Shown: positions 1 through 8,933, counted from the first letter of the stretch. The stretch: DNA of 64,000 nucleotides from Paenibacillus sp. EZ-K15 (GCF_002573715.1 NZ_PDHM01000005.1:242284-306283); one strand, 5' to 3'. The notes: generated by a model not told the origin, from the letters alone. Made by a program: numbers and translations.

Positions 1-154
1 TGTGCTGATTTTGAAATATTATCAGGACATGACGATCAGTGATATCGCCAAGATTCTCGATGTTCCGGAGGGTACAGTCAAAACCCGGCTGTATCAAGGA
101 TTAAAGCTGCTTCGGCAAAAAATCGAGCTAGGAGGTGCCATATTCCATGTTTGA
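1..154 (+). CDS. ECF sigma factor, 3' end only
   Basis: The reading frame is open from base 2 to the TGA at 152-154 and gives about 50 residues, so the 5' part of the gene lies outside the window. The segment has the sigma region 4 helix-turn-helix pattern: a DMTISDIAKIL helix followed by VPEGTVKTRLYQG and a basic tail. That region reads the -35 element of target promoters. The stop overlaps the start of the next gene (ATG at 147), and the next gene is an anti-sigma-like membrane protein, the usual sigma/anti-sigma arrangement. The subfamily cannot be decided from this fragment. Confidence 0.85.
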   Translation, partial: VLILKYYQDMTISDIAKILDVPEGTVKTRLYQGLKLLRQKIELGGAIFHV

Positions 155-1550
155 GAAGGAAGAGCGAATGCTGAAGGAGATGAATAGGGACGCGGAGATC
201 ATCTCCGCGGTTGTATCCGATGAAGCATTGGACGCGGCGGTGCGAAGCGGGATGCGAAGAGGACGGCGCACGCAGCGGGGCCGGGCACGAATGGCTACCG
301 TCTCTGCCGTGCTTGTAACTGTAGCGGCTGCGCTGCTATTCGTAGTATGGAGCGGGAACGAAGGGCTGGTGAATCCCCAAAAGCAAATGGCGGCTCAAGG
401 GCCGTATCCGCCATTGACCGGGTTTGATTTCGGAGAAGATATCACTTTAAATTCGGCTAATAAACATGGCATGATTCAGCAGGTTAATCAATCGGTGACC
501 AAGGGGGATTATACGGTAACGGTGAACGGGATACTTGTAGGCTCCCAGCAGATGGAGGTGTTCTATACGGTCCAGAACCATGCGGAGAATCCCGCAGACT
601 TAAAGAGGGTGGAGATGAAGCGCCGGGGATCCAGCGAATCGCTGCCTTATAGTATCGGGTCGTCGGGTGGAACCGAGATTAAGCCCGGCCCTGGCAAGCT
701 GTTCCACTCCCGATCAGACATTCATATGGGCGAGAATCACCCTATACCTGAGGAACTGACATTATCTTTTAGGATCGCCCCCTATTCGACGAATACGGTT
801 TATGAATCCGCTACAGAGAACGAGCAGGTGCTCGATATTAACGTATCCGTTGATATGGAGACAGTTCAGAAGTATACCAGCACCGTTCCGCTCAACAAAA
901 TGCTGCAGATTGAGAGCCAGAGGTTCTATTTGAAAGAAGCTGTATTGTCTCCTGCCGGAATCGTCTTGAAAGCGAACGTCCCATCCAGTAATACGATGAA
1001 GGTAACCGGCTTATGGGATGTGTATTTGGAAGCTGTGGTTAACGGCGAGAAGATCAGATTGAACAGTGATTCCGCATTCTTACCCGGTGCCGGGGGAGGG
1101 GATATGACTTACTTCTTCGACAGCAATATATTGGAGAAGCCAGAATCAATCACGCTGAAAGCAAGCGGATTCCAGGCGGTGGACCCCTCGAAGATGAAAC
1201 TCGTGGTGGATACGGATAAGAAGGAGGTCATCCGTTCACCGGACGGCGACCTTCGGTTCGGAGAGTACACGGGGCATACCCTGACATTTGAATACGAAGA
1301 ACAGACTGACCGGCATATGGGCAGTGTATCGATTGAGCCGGAGTTTGTGGATGGAGAGGGGAAAAAGCATAGGATCAACGAAGATGCAGGGGGGCTCAGT
1401 TCCTCGTCCCGATCCTCTTCGGATACCGACGTAAGCCTTATCACGCAGTATATCCACCTTAAACCTGGGGATTATCCGCAGCCGCTCACATTTACGTTTA
1501 GCAGCTACCCCGGAGTTATGGAGCAGGCATTCGAGGTGCCGATTCAATAA
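147..1550 (+). CDS. DUF4179-type anti-sigma membrane protein
   Basis: 467 residues. The N-terminal cytoplasmic part (about 1-45) is charged and ends in an Arg-rich stretch, followed by one membrane segment near residues 48-68 (MATVSAVLVTVAAALLF) and a long extracytoplasmic domain rich in beta structure. This matches DUF4179 proteins, which are encoded after ECF sigma factors and hold the sigma factor at the membrane. ATG 147 is chosen over GTG 135 because GGAGGT at 131-136 sits 10 bases upstream of it. The gene overlaps the sigma gene by 8 bases, so the two are translationally coupled. The signal it senses is unknown. Confidence 0.8.
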   Translation: MFEKEERMLKEMNRDAEIISAVVSDEALDAAVRSGMRRGRRTQRGRARMATVSAVLVTVAAALLFVVWSGNEGLVNPQKQMAAQGPYPPLTGFDFGEDITLNSANKHGMIQQVNQSVTKGDYTVTVNGILVGSQQMEVFYTVQNHAENPADLKRVEMKRRGSSESLPYSIGSSGGTEIKPGPGKLFHSRSDIHMGENHPIPEELTLSFRIAPYSTNTVYESATENEQVLDINVSVDMETVQKYTSTVPLNKMLQIESQRFYLKEAVLSPAGIVLKANVPSSNTMKVTGLWDVYLEAVVNGEKIRLNSDSAFLPGAGGGDMTYFFDSNILEKPESITLKASGFQAVDPSKMKLVVDTDKKEVIRSPDGDLRFGEYTGHTLTFEYEEQTDRHMGSVSIEPEFVDGEGKKHRINEDAGGLSSSSRSSSDTDVSLITQYIHLKPGDYPQPLTFTFSSYPGVMEQAFEVPIQ

Positions 1551-1552
1551 AT

Positions 1553-1762
1553 TTAGAGATGCTGAAAGCTCATCAGGATAACTACAACGCCGAATGCGAT
1601 GGTCATTTTGCCAGCGAATTTTAGATACCATATTCTCAAATCGCTGAGTTCAATATCATCCCTTGTTCTTCTGAACCACCATGAATGCGGATTTCTGATG
1701 GCGTATAGACCAATCGCGATGAGTACGATGCCCATAAAGGCAATAAAAATGAAGTTGAACAT
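1553..1762 (-). CDS. Small membrane protein, DUF6199-like
   Basis: 69 residues with two membrane segments: an N-terminal helix (FIFIAFMGIVLIAIGLYAI) and a C-terminal one (MTIAFGVVVILMSF), joined by a charged loop containing NPHSWWFRR. The layout is the same as in two small genes at 45138-45359 and 45422-45625 in this window, so it appears to belong to a family with several copies per genome. The start ATG is preceded by AAAGGAG at good spacing. It is convergent with the anti-sigma gene, with only 2 bases between the stops. Function unknown. Confidence 0.7.
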   Translation of the reverse strand: MFNFIFIAFMGIVLIAIGLYAIRNPHSWWFRRTRDDIELSDLRIWYLKFAGKMTIAFGVVVILMSFQHL

Positions 1763-1880
1763 GGATTAGTCAGCTCCTTTCTTTAGAGATAATACGTATG
1801 GTTAATTAACAAAGTTCCAACATATGTAAATAATAGAGCATTCTCATTTAATGTTATGCTCCAGAATTGAGGACACGATT

Positions 1881-1925
1881 AAGGAACCGCCCCGGCCATG
1901 TTGGCCGGAGGACGGTTCTTTTTTT
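1881..1925 (+). terminator. Rho-independent terminator-like hairpin
   Basis: AAGGAACCG and CGGTTCTT arms enclose an inner CGGCC/GGCCG stem and are followed by a run of T on the plus strand. It lies between two minus-strand genes, so it may stop readthrough from the anti-sigma gene at 147-1550. On the minus strand the T tract is weak. Confidence 0.65.
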
Positions 1926-1960
1926 CATTTATGATATCTTGAATCATGGGCTTGATTACA

Positions 1961-2371
1961 CTATTCCCTATGCTCGGTAGTGGAGCTGCCTTCAGGTCCC
2001 TTAGCATCCAGGAGTTCAATTAGCGCTTTGGGCACCCCGTTAAGCAGCAGCCATTGACGAAGCGTTTCGATGGCGCGGATATGGCCATTTCCTTCATCCC
2101 GCCAGGTCAGCAGCTCGACGACCTTAATGACGAGGAGCATCAGCTCCATTTTGTCATGCTCGGTTTGATCCGCGCGGATTTTTTGGAATACGGCTTCTTT
2201 CTCCCAATCCAGCAGGATCTCTTCCCCAATGGTTGGTCTCATGAGTGAATAGCTGTAATCGCACTGCGGGCAGAGTACCGTGGTGAACTGTTCTGATTTG
2301 AACGTAACCCCGATATCCGCTTGGCACTGACGGCAGTGAAATTGGACTTCAATTGCTGAGTTTGTTTCCAT
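1961..2371 (-). CDS. Zinc-ribbon protein of unknown function
   Basis: 136 residues. The N-terminal third carries CRQCQ (about residues 14-18) and CPQC (about 34-37), a four-cysteine zinc ribbon. The rest is helical and charged with no motif I recognise. The start has a strong AAGGAGG site upstream. It is a single gene with its own promoter space. The ribbon suggests nucleic acid or protein binding, but nothing more can be said from sequence. Confidence 0.6.
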   Translation of the reverse strand: METNSAIEVQFHCRQCQADIGVTFKSEQFTTVLCPQCDYSYSLMRPTIGEEILLDWEKEAVFQKIRADQTEHDKMELMLLVIKVVELLTWRDEGNGHIRAIETLRQWLLLNGVPKALIELLDAKGPEGSSTTEHRE

Positions 2372-2470
2372 GTCTATGGTGCCTCCTTCGAAGAGAAAGG
2401 TATCTACTTATACCCATTAGTCGGTAACTATGACCCATCTTCCGATGAAAGAGGCGCATGAAACATGAAG

Positions 2471-2499
2471 AAGGAACCGCCAAATAGAGGCGATTCCTT
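2471..2499 (-). terminator. Terminator of the 2518-2901 gene
   Basis: Read on the minus strand, AAGGAATCGCC and GGCGGTTCCTT form an 11-bp stem followed by CTTCTTCATGTTT. It lies 18 bases beyond the stop of the small membrane protein gene. Confidence 0.6.
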
Positions 2500-2517
2500 G
2501 AGGATCCGAGCCCAAAA

Positions 2518-2901
2518 TCAGCGTTTCCTTCTATGCGTACTTTTAACATGGGTTAGCACATTATAGAGGAAAGCCAGAATGCCCAACGTTACCAGAACGC
2601 CTCCAACGGCAATGACCGGCTCTACCGATTCCATACCGCTTACCAGCAGTGCGAGACCGATCATCATGACAGGCAGACCGATATTGTGCAGCCAGAAATG
2701 CACTTTGCCTGCGGTGGATTCTCCGGCTGCGGGGAACAGAACATAAATAACACCTGCAAGAGCCAGGGATGCCCAGCCCAGAAGGTTGACGTGTGTGTGA
2801 ACTGTGGCGTAATCGTAGCTGTGGGAGATCGACATGTACATGCCGAGCAATATCCCCAGTACGAAGTATACAGCAGCGATCTTGATTAATTTAACACCCA
2901 T
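2518..2901 (-). CDS. Four-helix membrane protein resembling a heme-copper oxidase subunit I fragment
   Basis: 127 residues, nearly all in four predicted membrane helices. The second helix begins VHTHVNLLGWASLALAGV and the third contains HFWLHNIGLP. These resemble helices of cytochrome oxidase/NorB subunit I and NnrS-like proteins, in which such histidines bind heme. The protein is far too short to be an oxidase subunit. Small stand-alone members of this kind are commonly annotated as cytochrome-c-oxidase-like. Heme binding is an inference. The C-terminus is basic (THRRKR). Confidence 0.6.
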   Translation of the reverse strand: MGVKLIKIAAVYFVLGILLGMYMSISHSYDYATVHTHVNLLGWASLALAGVIYVLFPAAGESTAGKVHFWLHNIGLPVMMIGLALLVSGMESVEPVIAVGGVLVTLGILAFLYNVLTHVKSTHRRKR

Positions 2902-3004
2902 ATAACCCCTCCTCTTATGGATTACTACTATGATATATGTCAGCTATGGTGAAGTAGACCAAGAGGGAGGAAGATTTAATGAAGACCGATGTTTTATAGC
3001 CAGC

Positions 3005-3047
3005 AAAAAAAGAAACCGTGAACTCCCTCGCCGGGAAATTCACGGTT
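3005..3047 (-). terminator. Terminator of the stalk-domain gene
   Basis: On the minus strand the arms AACCGTGAA and TTCACGGTT are followed by a run of seven T. It lies about 30 bases past the stop of the 3076-4236 gene. Confidence 0.8.
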
Positions 3048-3075
3048 CATTTGTACGCATTCGTTATGCAATGAT

Positions 3076-4236
3076 CTATTCAAGCTCCAGTACATCATAG
3101 ATCAGCCATTTGCCTTCGGCTTTCTTGAGCCAGTAAAGAGAGGTCGAACGGATGATTTCACCGTCTGCATCATCGCTTTCTTTGGCATAGACAACGGCGT
3201 CTTCCCCTTGGAAAAAGACCGTCCGAATCTCCTCGGACTTGATGTTGAAATTCACCTCATCGAAGATGCCTTCCGCAATGCTGGTTTGGAATATCTCGTG
3301 GTAGGCCGATTCCGGATGAATAACCGACATAAGCAGCGGACCATCCTCCTCATTGAAGCCCTTGGACTGGGTATCAATGGTAGCCACGATGGCTGTTTGA
3401 TCCGCTGCCGGCACTTCCGGACGAGCTTCCAGCAGTTCATCTACGACCAGATATTCCGTCTCGTAATGGACCAGATCATAGATTTTCCATGCTCCCGAAG
3501 CATCTTTCTTCAAGAGATTCTCATAATGGAGTGTAGCATCCCAAGCAAAAGGTCCGCCGGTGCGGTCGAGGGTCACGCTGGTGTAGGCATGGATCGACGT
3601 TCCGGCTACCGTTACTTCCCATACGTCAGCAGATACGTGCAGATCGTTCTTAAATTGGTTCTGATAATTTTCTTGAATTTCCGCAAAAATAGGAGATTTC
3701 GGATGGAAGGCGCTCATGACAGCATCTAGTTTCTTGGCACTTCCAGCTTCTTCAATTGTATGGTAAAGCTTCTTTACCTCATCGGTGGCTTTATCAATTG
3801 CACCCTCACGGTCGATCTTGATGGTACGTGCCTTGGAATCCCACTTCACGGGCAGTCCGGTGGCTTCAGCTACGAAACGAAGGGGAACCAGGGTGTTGCC
3901 GCCATCGGTGAATGGGGCAATCTGAAGCGTGGTTTTTGCACCATTGACATAAGCGGTTTTCTGTCCGATGGTCATCTGCAGCTTCTGATCGAGGTATGTA
4001 CCCGTCACCTGTTTATTCGTGCTGTTCCAATTGACTTTATAATCCAAGGCCTGGAACAGAGGGCGGAATTGCACGAAGGTGACTCCATTTTTCATAATAG
4101 GCGCTGCCTGAAATTTGATTTCCTGGTTATCGAGGTAGACCCGGATATTCCCTTGATTCTTTGCCGGAGCCGCTTGCGCCGCAGTAGCGAGCAGGAACAG
4201 GAAAGCGATCGTCAGTAGGCTGATTTTTTTCTTCAA
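3076..4236 (-). CDS. Secreted copper-amine-oxidase-N (stalk) domain protein
   Basis: 386 residues from a TTG start at 4236, chosen because AAAGGAG lies 11 bases upstream and a clean signal peptide follows (KKKISLLTIAFLFLLATAAQA). Upstream in-frame starts would bury that signal. Residues about 30-145 form the copper amine oxidase N-terminal-like repeat (VQFRPLFQALDYKVNW, then NTLVPLRFVAEATGLPVKWD), a wall or adhesion stalk domain common in Paenibacillus. The C-terminal half appears to be two SnoaL/NTF2-like repeats: each is about 120 residues and ends in WKIYDLV or WLIYDVL. No catalytic function is evident. Monocistronic. Confidence 0.75.
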   Translation of the reverse strand: MKKKISLLTIAFLFLLATAAQAAPAKNQGNIRVYLDNQEIKFQAAPIMKNGVTFVQFRPLFQALDYKVNWNSTNKQVTGTYLDQKLQMTIGQKTAYVNGAKTTLQIAPFTDGGNTLVPLRFVAEATGLPVKWDSKARTIKIDREGAIDKATDEVKKLYHTIEEAGSAKKLDAVMSAFHPKSPIFAEIQENYQNQFKNDLHVSADVWEVTVAGTSIHAYTSVTLDRTGGPFAWDATLHYENLLKKDASGAWKIYDLVHYETEYLVVDELLEARPEVPAADQTAIVATIDTQSKGFNEEDGPLLMSVIHPESAYHEIFQTSIAEGIFDEVNFNIKSEEIRTVFFQGEDAVVYAKESDDADGEIIRSTSLYWLKKAEGKWLIYDVLELE

Positions 4237-4471
4237 TTGGCTGTCATCTCCTTTAACGAATGATAGAATAGAGTGGTAATTGTGGTAATCGTACATGATA
4301 AAACCAATGCTAGCAATACATTTCTTTATGAGTAATAATTGGTAGAGCAACGCGGGACGGCTTGCCGGATCGAATTGAAAAAAGGCGGTAAGCGCGGAGC
4401 CCTGATGGGTAATACATAATAAGGATTAGACCGGTTCACCGGATCATTCATTAGACAAAGGAGTGGATCAC

Positions 4472-5536
4472 ATGACAGCAGGACAGGAACTGATATTTTA
4501 CATAGGAACCTATGGTTCGGAGGAAGAGAATCGAATTCATTGGGGGGCGATGGATCGAGGTACTGGGGAGCTGCGTCTCTTAGGTGGTACGGCTGGTATA
4601 GAAAACCCTACCTATCTGGATTTCGATGATTCGATCTCTGTATTGTATGCAGCGAGCGAGAAGGGCGAAAGCGATGTGTCGGCTTATTCGGCCAATCTGG
4701 TAACCGGTAAATTAACGCTGCTGAACGTTCAGTCTACCGGCTCGTCCGGTGCATGTCATGTATCCCGTACATCGGACGGGAAGTATCTGCTTACGACAGG
4801 GTACAGCGATGGACATATATCGGTGCTGGCATTAGAAGAGGACGGCCGGGTTGGAGAGCTGGCCTCCAAGATCAAGCACAGCGGACGCGGTCTTCACGAT
4901 GACCGTCAATCCGAAGCGCATCCGCATTCGATATTTGAAGACCCCGTCAGCAAGTATATCGTGGTCAGTGACCTGGGCATGGATGATGTGAACCTGTATC
5001 GGCTGGAGGAAGGCAAGCTGGTGACCCACCGCGAGATCAGTCTGCCGCCAGGCTCGGGCCCGAGGCATGTGTCTTTTCATCCATCAGGCAAGTGGGTGTA
5101 TGGCACGAACGAGCTGAACAGTACGGTAACGGCTTACGCAAACGATGGAACATTTGGGGATTTGAAAATATTGCAGCATATATCGACCTTGCCAGAAGAC
5201 GTAGTGATGGATAACAACACATCGGCCCATCTGCTGGTATCTCCATGCGGCCGTTATCTGTACGCCTCCAACCGGGGCCATGACAGCATCGTTCAATATG
5301 TAATCGACCAGGAGACCGGTACGCTCCGTGCCGTCAACTGGGTGTCTTCCGGTGGTAAAACGCCGCGCCACTTCAATATCATGCCGGATGGCTTCCTGCT
5401 GGCGGCGAATCAGGACAATGGTTTGATCGCAAGTTATCGGATCGATCCGGACACGGGCAACCTGGTATCTACGGGTTATACACTAGAAGTTACGCGCCCG
5501 GTATGCATCTGTCCCGTGGAGAAGGCAAAGGCGTAA
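4472..5536 (+). CDS. pgl: Lactonase-family beta-propeller protein (6-phosphogluconolactonase-like)
   Basis: 354 residues with the repeated blades of the YbhE/Pgl seven-bladed propeller: EKGESDVSAY, AHPHSIFEDPVSKYIVVSDLGMD, GSGPRHVSFHPSGKWVYGTNEL, SPCGRYLYASNRGHDS and TPRHFNIMPDGFLLAANQD. The last two are the most typical family signatures. The family hydrolyses 6-phosphogluconolactone in the pentose phosphate pathway, although some members act on other lactones. ATG 4472 has AAAGGAG 8 bases upstream; the in-frame GTG at 4463 overlaps that site. It has no sugar-phosphate neighbours, so the substrate is inferred. Confidence 0.8.
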   Translation: MTAGQELIFYIGTYGSEEENRIHWGAMDRGTGELRLLGGTAGIENPTYLDFDDSISVLYAASEKGESDVSAYSANLVTGKLTLLNVQSTGSSGACHVSRTSDGKYLLTTGYSDGHISVLALEEDGRVGELASKIKHSGRGLHDDRQSEAHPHSIFEDPVSKYIVVSDLGMDDVNLYRLEEGKLVTHREISLPPGSGPRHVSFHPSGKWVYGTNELNSTVTAYANDGTFGDLKILQHISTLPEDVVMDNNTSAHLLVSPCGRYLYASNRGHDSIVQYVIDQETGTLRAVNWVSSGGKTPRHFNIMPDGFLLAANQDNGLIASYRIDPDTGNLVSTGYTLEVTRPVCICPVEKAKA

Positions 5537-5612
5537 GAGCTGTTAGATGGGCTGAATGAATGAAGCTTATAGCCCAAATGAGTGCTGGTGCGGGGAATCT
5601 TAGATTAGACAG

Positions 5613-5640
5613 AAGGGCTGCCGAGTGCGGCCCTTTGTTC
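5613..5640 (+). terminator. Terminator after the lactonase gene
   Basis: AAGGGC/GCCCTT stem with an 11-base loop, followed by TTGTTC. It lies about 75 bases past the stop. Confidence 0.55.
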
Positions 5641-5722
5641 ATGTTTAGCAAGGTTAATAGAAGAGCGGCGTATGATTTAACAGTATACCGAATTCAAGGC
5701 ATCATTCATAAGGAGGAGCATC

Positions 5723-6631
5723 ATGGAGGACTTTATACGGGCGGCGGGCCGTTTTGTGGAGGCCCGCTTTGGTGAACGCGCAGCGAATCTCACCCCTCTC
5801 GCTTCCGGGGATTGGTCAAGTGCCTATTCTTTCATCCTCGATGGGGAAGATATGGTTATTCGCTTCGGGGCTTATTCTGGTGATTTCGAGAAGGATCGGG
5901 CGATGGGTGCCTATTCCTCCGAAATGCTTCCGATCCCGAAGGTTCTTGAGGTTGGCGAGACGGAGAGCGGCTACTATGCTGTATCCAGGCTGGTACCGGG
6001 AAAGCATCTCGATGAGCTGAGCGGGCCTGAGATTCGGGTAGTACTGCCGCAATTGATAGACGCTCTTCATGAATTTCAGAAGTTTGACTTCGCAGCTACA
6101 CAGAAAGCTGGCATTTGGCACCCTGAGGGGGCGGGGCCCAGCTGGGGGGCCTGGCTTCTCTCTGTTGCTGAGCCAAGAGACCGGCTGCCAGGCTGGCGCG
6201 AACGACTGGATGCTTCGCCTTACGAGGCGAAGATCTTCGACGCCGGCATCGAAAGATTGCGTCAGCTCTTACCGCAGCTTCAAGAGTATCGGGGAATTGT
6301 TCATAGTGATCTTTTGAACCGAAATGTGCTGGTGAGTGATGGGAAGTTGTCCGGGGTCATCGACTGGGGCAATGCATTCTATGGCGATCCTCTCTATGAC
6401 ATAGCTTGGCTTCTGTACTGGTGGACCTGGTATCCGGAATGGGAGGACATCGATCTGGAGGGAATTTTAGAACGCCACTGGGATAAGTACGGAGACCGGC
6501 CCCCGCAGATGGAAGACCGTCTGCTATGCTGCCTTATTCACATCGGCTTGGATCATATCGCCTACAGTGCATTCAGACAGCGTCTTGAGGATATGAGACG
6601 TAACGCCAACCAATTGTTGACTTACATCTAG
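5723..6631 (+). CDS. Aminoglycoside phosphotransferase-family kinase
   Basis: 302 residues, the usual size for APH/choline-kinase-like enzymes. The catalytic loop is HSDLLNRNVL (His-x-Asp-x4-Asn pattern, about residues 193-202). The metal-binding segment is VIDWGNAFYGDPLYDIAWL (about 212-231, IDWG in place of DFG). The N-lobe contains VIRFGAYSGDFEKD. The ATG is preceded by AAGGAGGAG. The family phosphorylates small molecules. No resistance cluster surrounds it, so calling it a resistance gene is not justified. The substrate is unknown. Confidence 0.8.
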   Translation: MEDFIRAAGRFVEARFGERAANLTPLASGDWSSAYSFILDGEDMVIRFGAYSGDFEKDRAMGAYSSEMLPIPKVLEVGETESGYYAVSRLVPGKHLDELSGPEIRVVLPQLIDALHEFQKFDFAATQKAGIWHPEGAGPSWGAWLLSVAEPRDRLPGWRERLDASPYEAKIFDAGIERLRQLLPQLQEYRGIVHSDLLNRNVLVSDGKLSGVIDWGNAFYGDPLYDIAWLLYWWTWYPEWEDIDLEGILERHWDKYGDRPPQMEDRLLCCLIHIGLDHIAYSAFRQRLEDMRRNANQLLTYI

Positions 6632-6732
6632 GTAAAAGGCTGGACTCTTATGCCTTCTAGTGATAGTAGTCGTGGCAGGTATAAGAGATAGATTGAATCA
6701 TTGTCACAGAAGTTATTATCTATTCAGTAGAA

Positions 6733-6777
6733 GAAGCAGCTTAAGGCCGTGGATTTGGTCTCAAGCTGCTTCTTTAT
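6733..6777 (+). terminator. Bidirectional terminator
   Basis: GAAGCAGCTT and AAGCTGCTTC form a perfect 10-bp stem. T-rich tails follow on both strands. It sits between the convergent kinase and hydrolase genes and can serve both. Confidence 0.75.
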
Positions 6778-6835
6778 AAATATTTAACGAAGTTAATTGC
6801 GAATTCATTGGTTTAAAGATTCATTCGATGAATCA

Positions 6836-7495
6836 TTAATGCGCAAAGATATGATTGCCGATCTGCAGCACTTGCGGTCTGGACCAGATCCATTTGCTGG
6901 TTGCTGTTTTCGGATTGAAATAATAAAGGGATTCATAAGTCGGATCCCAGCCGCGAACGGCATCCAATGCGGCAAGATAGGCGGCCCGGTTCGGAGTCAA
7001 CCAGTATTGTCCGTCATCTACGGCTGTAAAGGCCCCTTTTTGAAAGACGACGCCCCGAATATCATTCGGAAATTCGCTGGATTGAATGCGGTTCATGACA
7101 ACAGCCCCGACGGCAACTTGTCCTTTGTAAGGCTCACCGCGGGCTTCGCTATAAATGACTCTGGCCATGACATCCATTTCGGATTGATTTAACGTATATT
7201 TTTTCAGCTGTCTCCAGGTTTGTGCGCCGGTAACTCCATCGGCTGGCACACCGTATTCTTTTTGGAAACGGATAATGGCTGTTTTCGTGTTTGCGCCATA
7301 TTTGCCATCCAGCGGCTGCGTGTAGAAGTCCAGCGTTTTCAGGCGATATTGAAGCTCCCAGACATCCCCGTTTTCATTGCCAGGCTTTAACACCGGAGCT
7401 GCCTCCGTCGTTTGGGCAAATGCAGGCATGAACAGCAGAATACTAAGGAAAAGAGCAGAAATTATTTTTCGATTTGGCTTTCTTATGGTGATCAA
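6836..7495 (-). CDS. SleB-type cell wall hydrolase with peptidoglycan-binding domain
   Basis: About 219 residues. An N-terminal signal-like hydrophobic segment (ALFLSILLFMPAFAQ) is followed by a PG_binding_1 domain (DVWELQYRLKTLDFY to TGAQTWRQLKKYT). A Hydrolase_2 (SleB/CwlJ) domain comes next, with MARVIYSEARGEPYKGQVAVGAV containing the catalytic Glu, ending in YYFNPKTATSKWIW. The family cleaves spore cortex or wall peptidoglycan. The start is uncertain. TTG 7495 directly abuts the AGGGAG site (no spacing). The codon at ideal spacing (7484-7486, 9 bases) is ATA. An upstream TTG at 7540 lacks a site. The gene product itself is not in doubt. Confidence 0.8.
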   Translation of the reverse strand: MITIRKPNRKIISALFLSILLFMPAFAQTTEAAPVLKPGNENGDVWELQYRLKTLDFYTQPLDGKYGANTKTAIIRFQKEYGVPADGVTGAQTWRQLKKYTLNQSEMDVMARVIYSEARGEPYKGQVAVGAVVMNRIQSSEFPNDIRGVVFQKGAFTAVDDGQYWLTPNRAAYLAALDAVRGWDPTYESLYYFNPKTATSKWIWSRPQVLQIGNHIFAH

Positions 7496-7641
7496 CTCCC
7501 TTTGGGGTAGAATTATAAGGTTGGAAGCGGGTTCATACAACCATCAGTAAATGGAAATCCGCGCCGTGACTGCGTTCGTTGCACCAAAAATGGTTCTATG
7601 GTCCGTGTGGTCCTAAACTTGAAATTTTTTGAAAAAAAGGT

Positions 7642-7670
7642 TTGACAGCAGGAGAGGGACTTATTACAAT
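7642..7670 (+). promoter_or_regulatory. Sigma-A promoter of the sulfate operon leader
   Basis: TTGACA at 7642-7647, a 17-base spacer and TACAAT at 7665-7670: a near-consensus promoter. Transcription should begin near 7677, about 180 bases before the first gene of the operon. Confidence 0.8.
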
Positions 7671-7725
7671 AGCAACATAACATACTAAACAGGTAGGAAT
7701 TATAATATATTGTTCTCACCGTATC

Positions 7726-7811
7726 GACGGAGGAACGCTCGAAGACTAAGAGCAGGCACGGTTGCAAACCGGCTTGACTCTGTTCTGATGAGCCTTCCTC
7801 CGTCTTTTTTT
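7726..7811 (+). ncRNA. Structured leader ending in a terminator (possible attenuator or small RNA)
   Basis: The outer stem GACGGAGGAA (7726-7735) pairs perfectly with TTCCTCCGTC (7795-7804) and is followed by seven T. Nested inside are GCTC/GAGC, AGAGCAG/CTGTTCT (one G-U) and CGGTT/AACCG stems. This four-part, roughly 80-base fold is more elaborate than a plain terminator. I see no S-box core and no T-box AGGGTGG sequence. It could be an unclassified sulfur-responsive attenuator of the downstream transporter, or the 3' end of a roughly 130-base small RNA. Confidence 0.5.
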
Positions 7812-7856
7812 GCCATACGGCCTGTTTAGTAGAGAATAATAGGGGGAGTGATCCAT

Positions 7857-8933
7857 ATGAAAAAGGTGTTGAAGCAAGGGGTTCTCATCGGATTAACAGT
7901 GATGCTGACGGCGGCACTTGCAGCTTGCGGTGCAGAGAAAACAGAGACAGTCGCAACCGCCAATGGAGACGCGCCTGCTTCGGGTTCAAGCAAGCCGAGC
8001 GTGGAACTGCTCAATGTTTCTTACGATCCGACCCGAGAGTTATATGACCAATACAATAAAGCATTCGCGGCGCATTGGGAGAAGGAACAAGGCCAGAAGG
8101 TAACATTTAAGCAATCGCACGGGGGTTCAGGCAAGCAAAGCCGTTCGGTTATCGACGGTTTGGAGGCGGATGTGGTGACACTGGCCCTCGGATACGATAT
8201 CGATGCGATCCGTCAGGCCGGATTGATCAATGAAGGCTGGGAGAGCAAGTTTGAGCATAACAGTGCGCCTTACACCTCAACCATCGTTTTCCTCGTCCGC
8301 AAAGGCAACCCGAAAGGCATCAAAGATTGGCCGGACCTGATCAAGGAGGGCGTGGAGGTCATCACGCCGAACCCGCAGACCTCCGGCGGCGCACGGTGGA
8401 ACTACCTGGCGGCATGGGGCTATGCACTCAAGGTAAACAATAACGATGAAGCGAAGGCACAGGAATTCGTGAAAGAGCTATTCACCCACGTACCGGTGCT
8501 GGACAGCGGAGCCCGCGGTGCAACAACCACTTTTGTAGAACGCGGAATCGGGGACGTGCTGCTGGCTTGGGAGAATGAAGCTTATCTCTCGATTAACGAG
8601 CTGGGACCGGACAAATTCGAGATCGTGAATCCGTCCGTCAGTATTTTGGCGGAACCTCCGGTTGCCGTCGTGGATAAGAACGTTGACAAGCGTGGGACCC
8701 GCGAGGTAGCGGAAGCCTACCTGCAATATCTATACAGTGAAGAGGGGCAGACGATTGCGGCGGAGAATTACTATCGTCCAACGCTTGCCAGCGTGGCTGA
8801 CAAGTACAAGGAGAAATTCCCGGCTATCGAATTGTTTACGCTCAAGGACGTGTTTGGAACATGGGAAGAGACACAAACGAAGCATTTCAATGACGGCGGC
8901 ATCTTTAATCAGATTTACGTGCCAGGCAGCTGA
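7857..8933 (+). CDS. Sulfate ABC transporter substrate-binding lipoprotein
   Basis: 358 residues. The lipoprotein signal ends at the lipobox LAAC (Cys about residue 23), so it is membrane-anchored outside the cell. The body matches the Sbp/CysP family: [28 protein letters not shown] (oxyanion-binding loop), [14 protein letters not shown] and [22 protein letters not shown]. It delivers sulfate or thiosulfate to the CysT/CysW permease encoded directly downstream. ATG 7857 follows a GGGGGAG site; an in-frame GTG at 7848 is too close to it. Expression is probably set by the promoter and structured leader upstream. Whether sulfate or thiosulfate is preferred cannot be told. Confidence 0.9.
   Translation: MKKVLKQGVLIGLTVMLTAALAACGAEKTETVATANGDAPASGSSKPSVELLNVSYDPTRELYDQYNKAFAAHWEKEQGQKVTFKQSHGGSGKQSRSVIDGLEADVVTLALGYDIDAIRQAGLINEGWESKFEHNSAPYTSTIVFLVRKGNPKGIKDWPDLIKEGVEVITPNPQTSGGARWNYLAAWGYALKVNNNDEAKAQEFVKELFTHVPVLDSGARGATTTFVERGIGDVLLAWENEAYLSINELGPDKFEIVNPSVSILAEPPVAVVDKNVDKRGTREVAEAYLQYLYSEEGQTIAAENYYRPTLASVADKYKEKFPAIELFTLKDVFGTWEETQTKHFNDGGIFNQIYVPGS

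Noticed and set aside
5560..5775. 71-residue frame before the APH-type kinase
   Set aside because: It runs through the terminator at 5613 and overlaps the start of a better supported gene.
7677..7856. S-box (SAM) riboswitch before the sulfate operon
   Set aside because: The conserved S-box core is not present; only a generic nested fold and terminator are seen.
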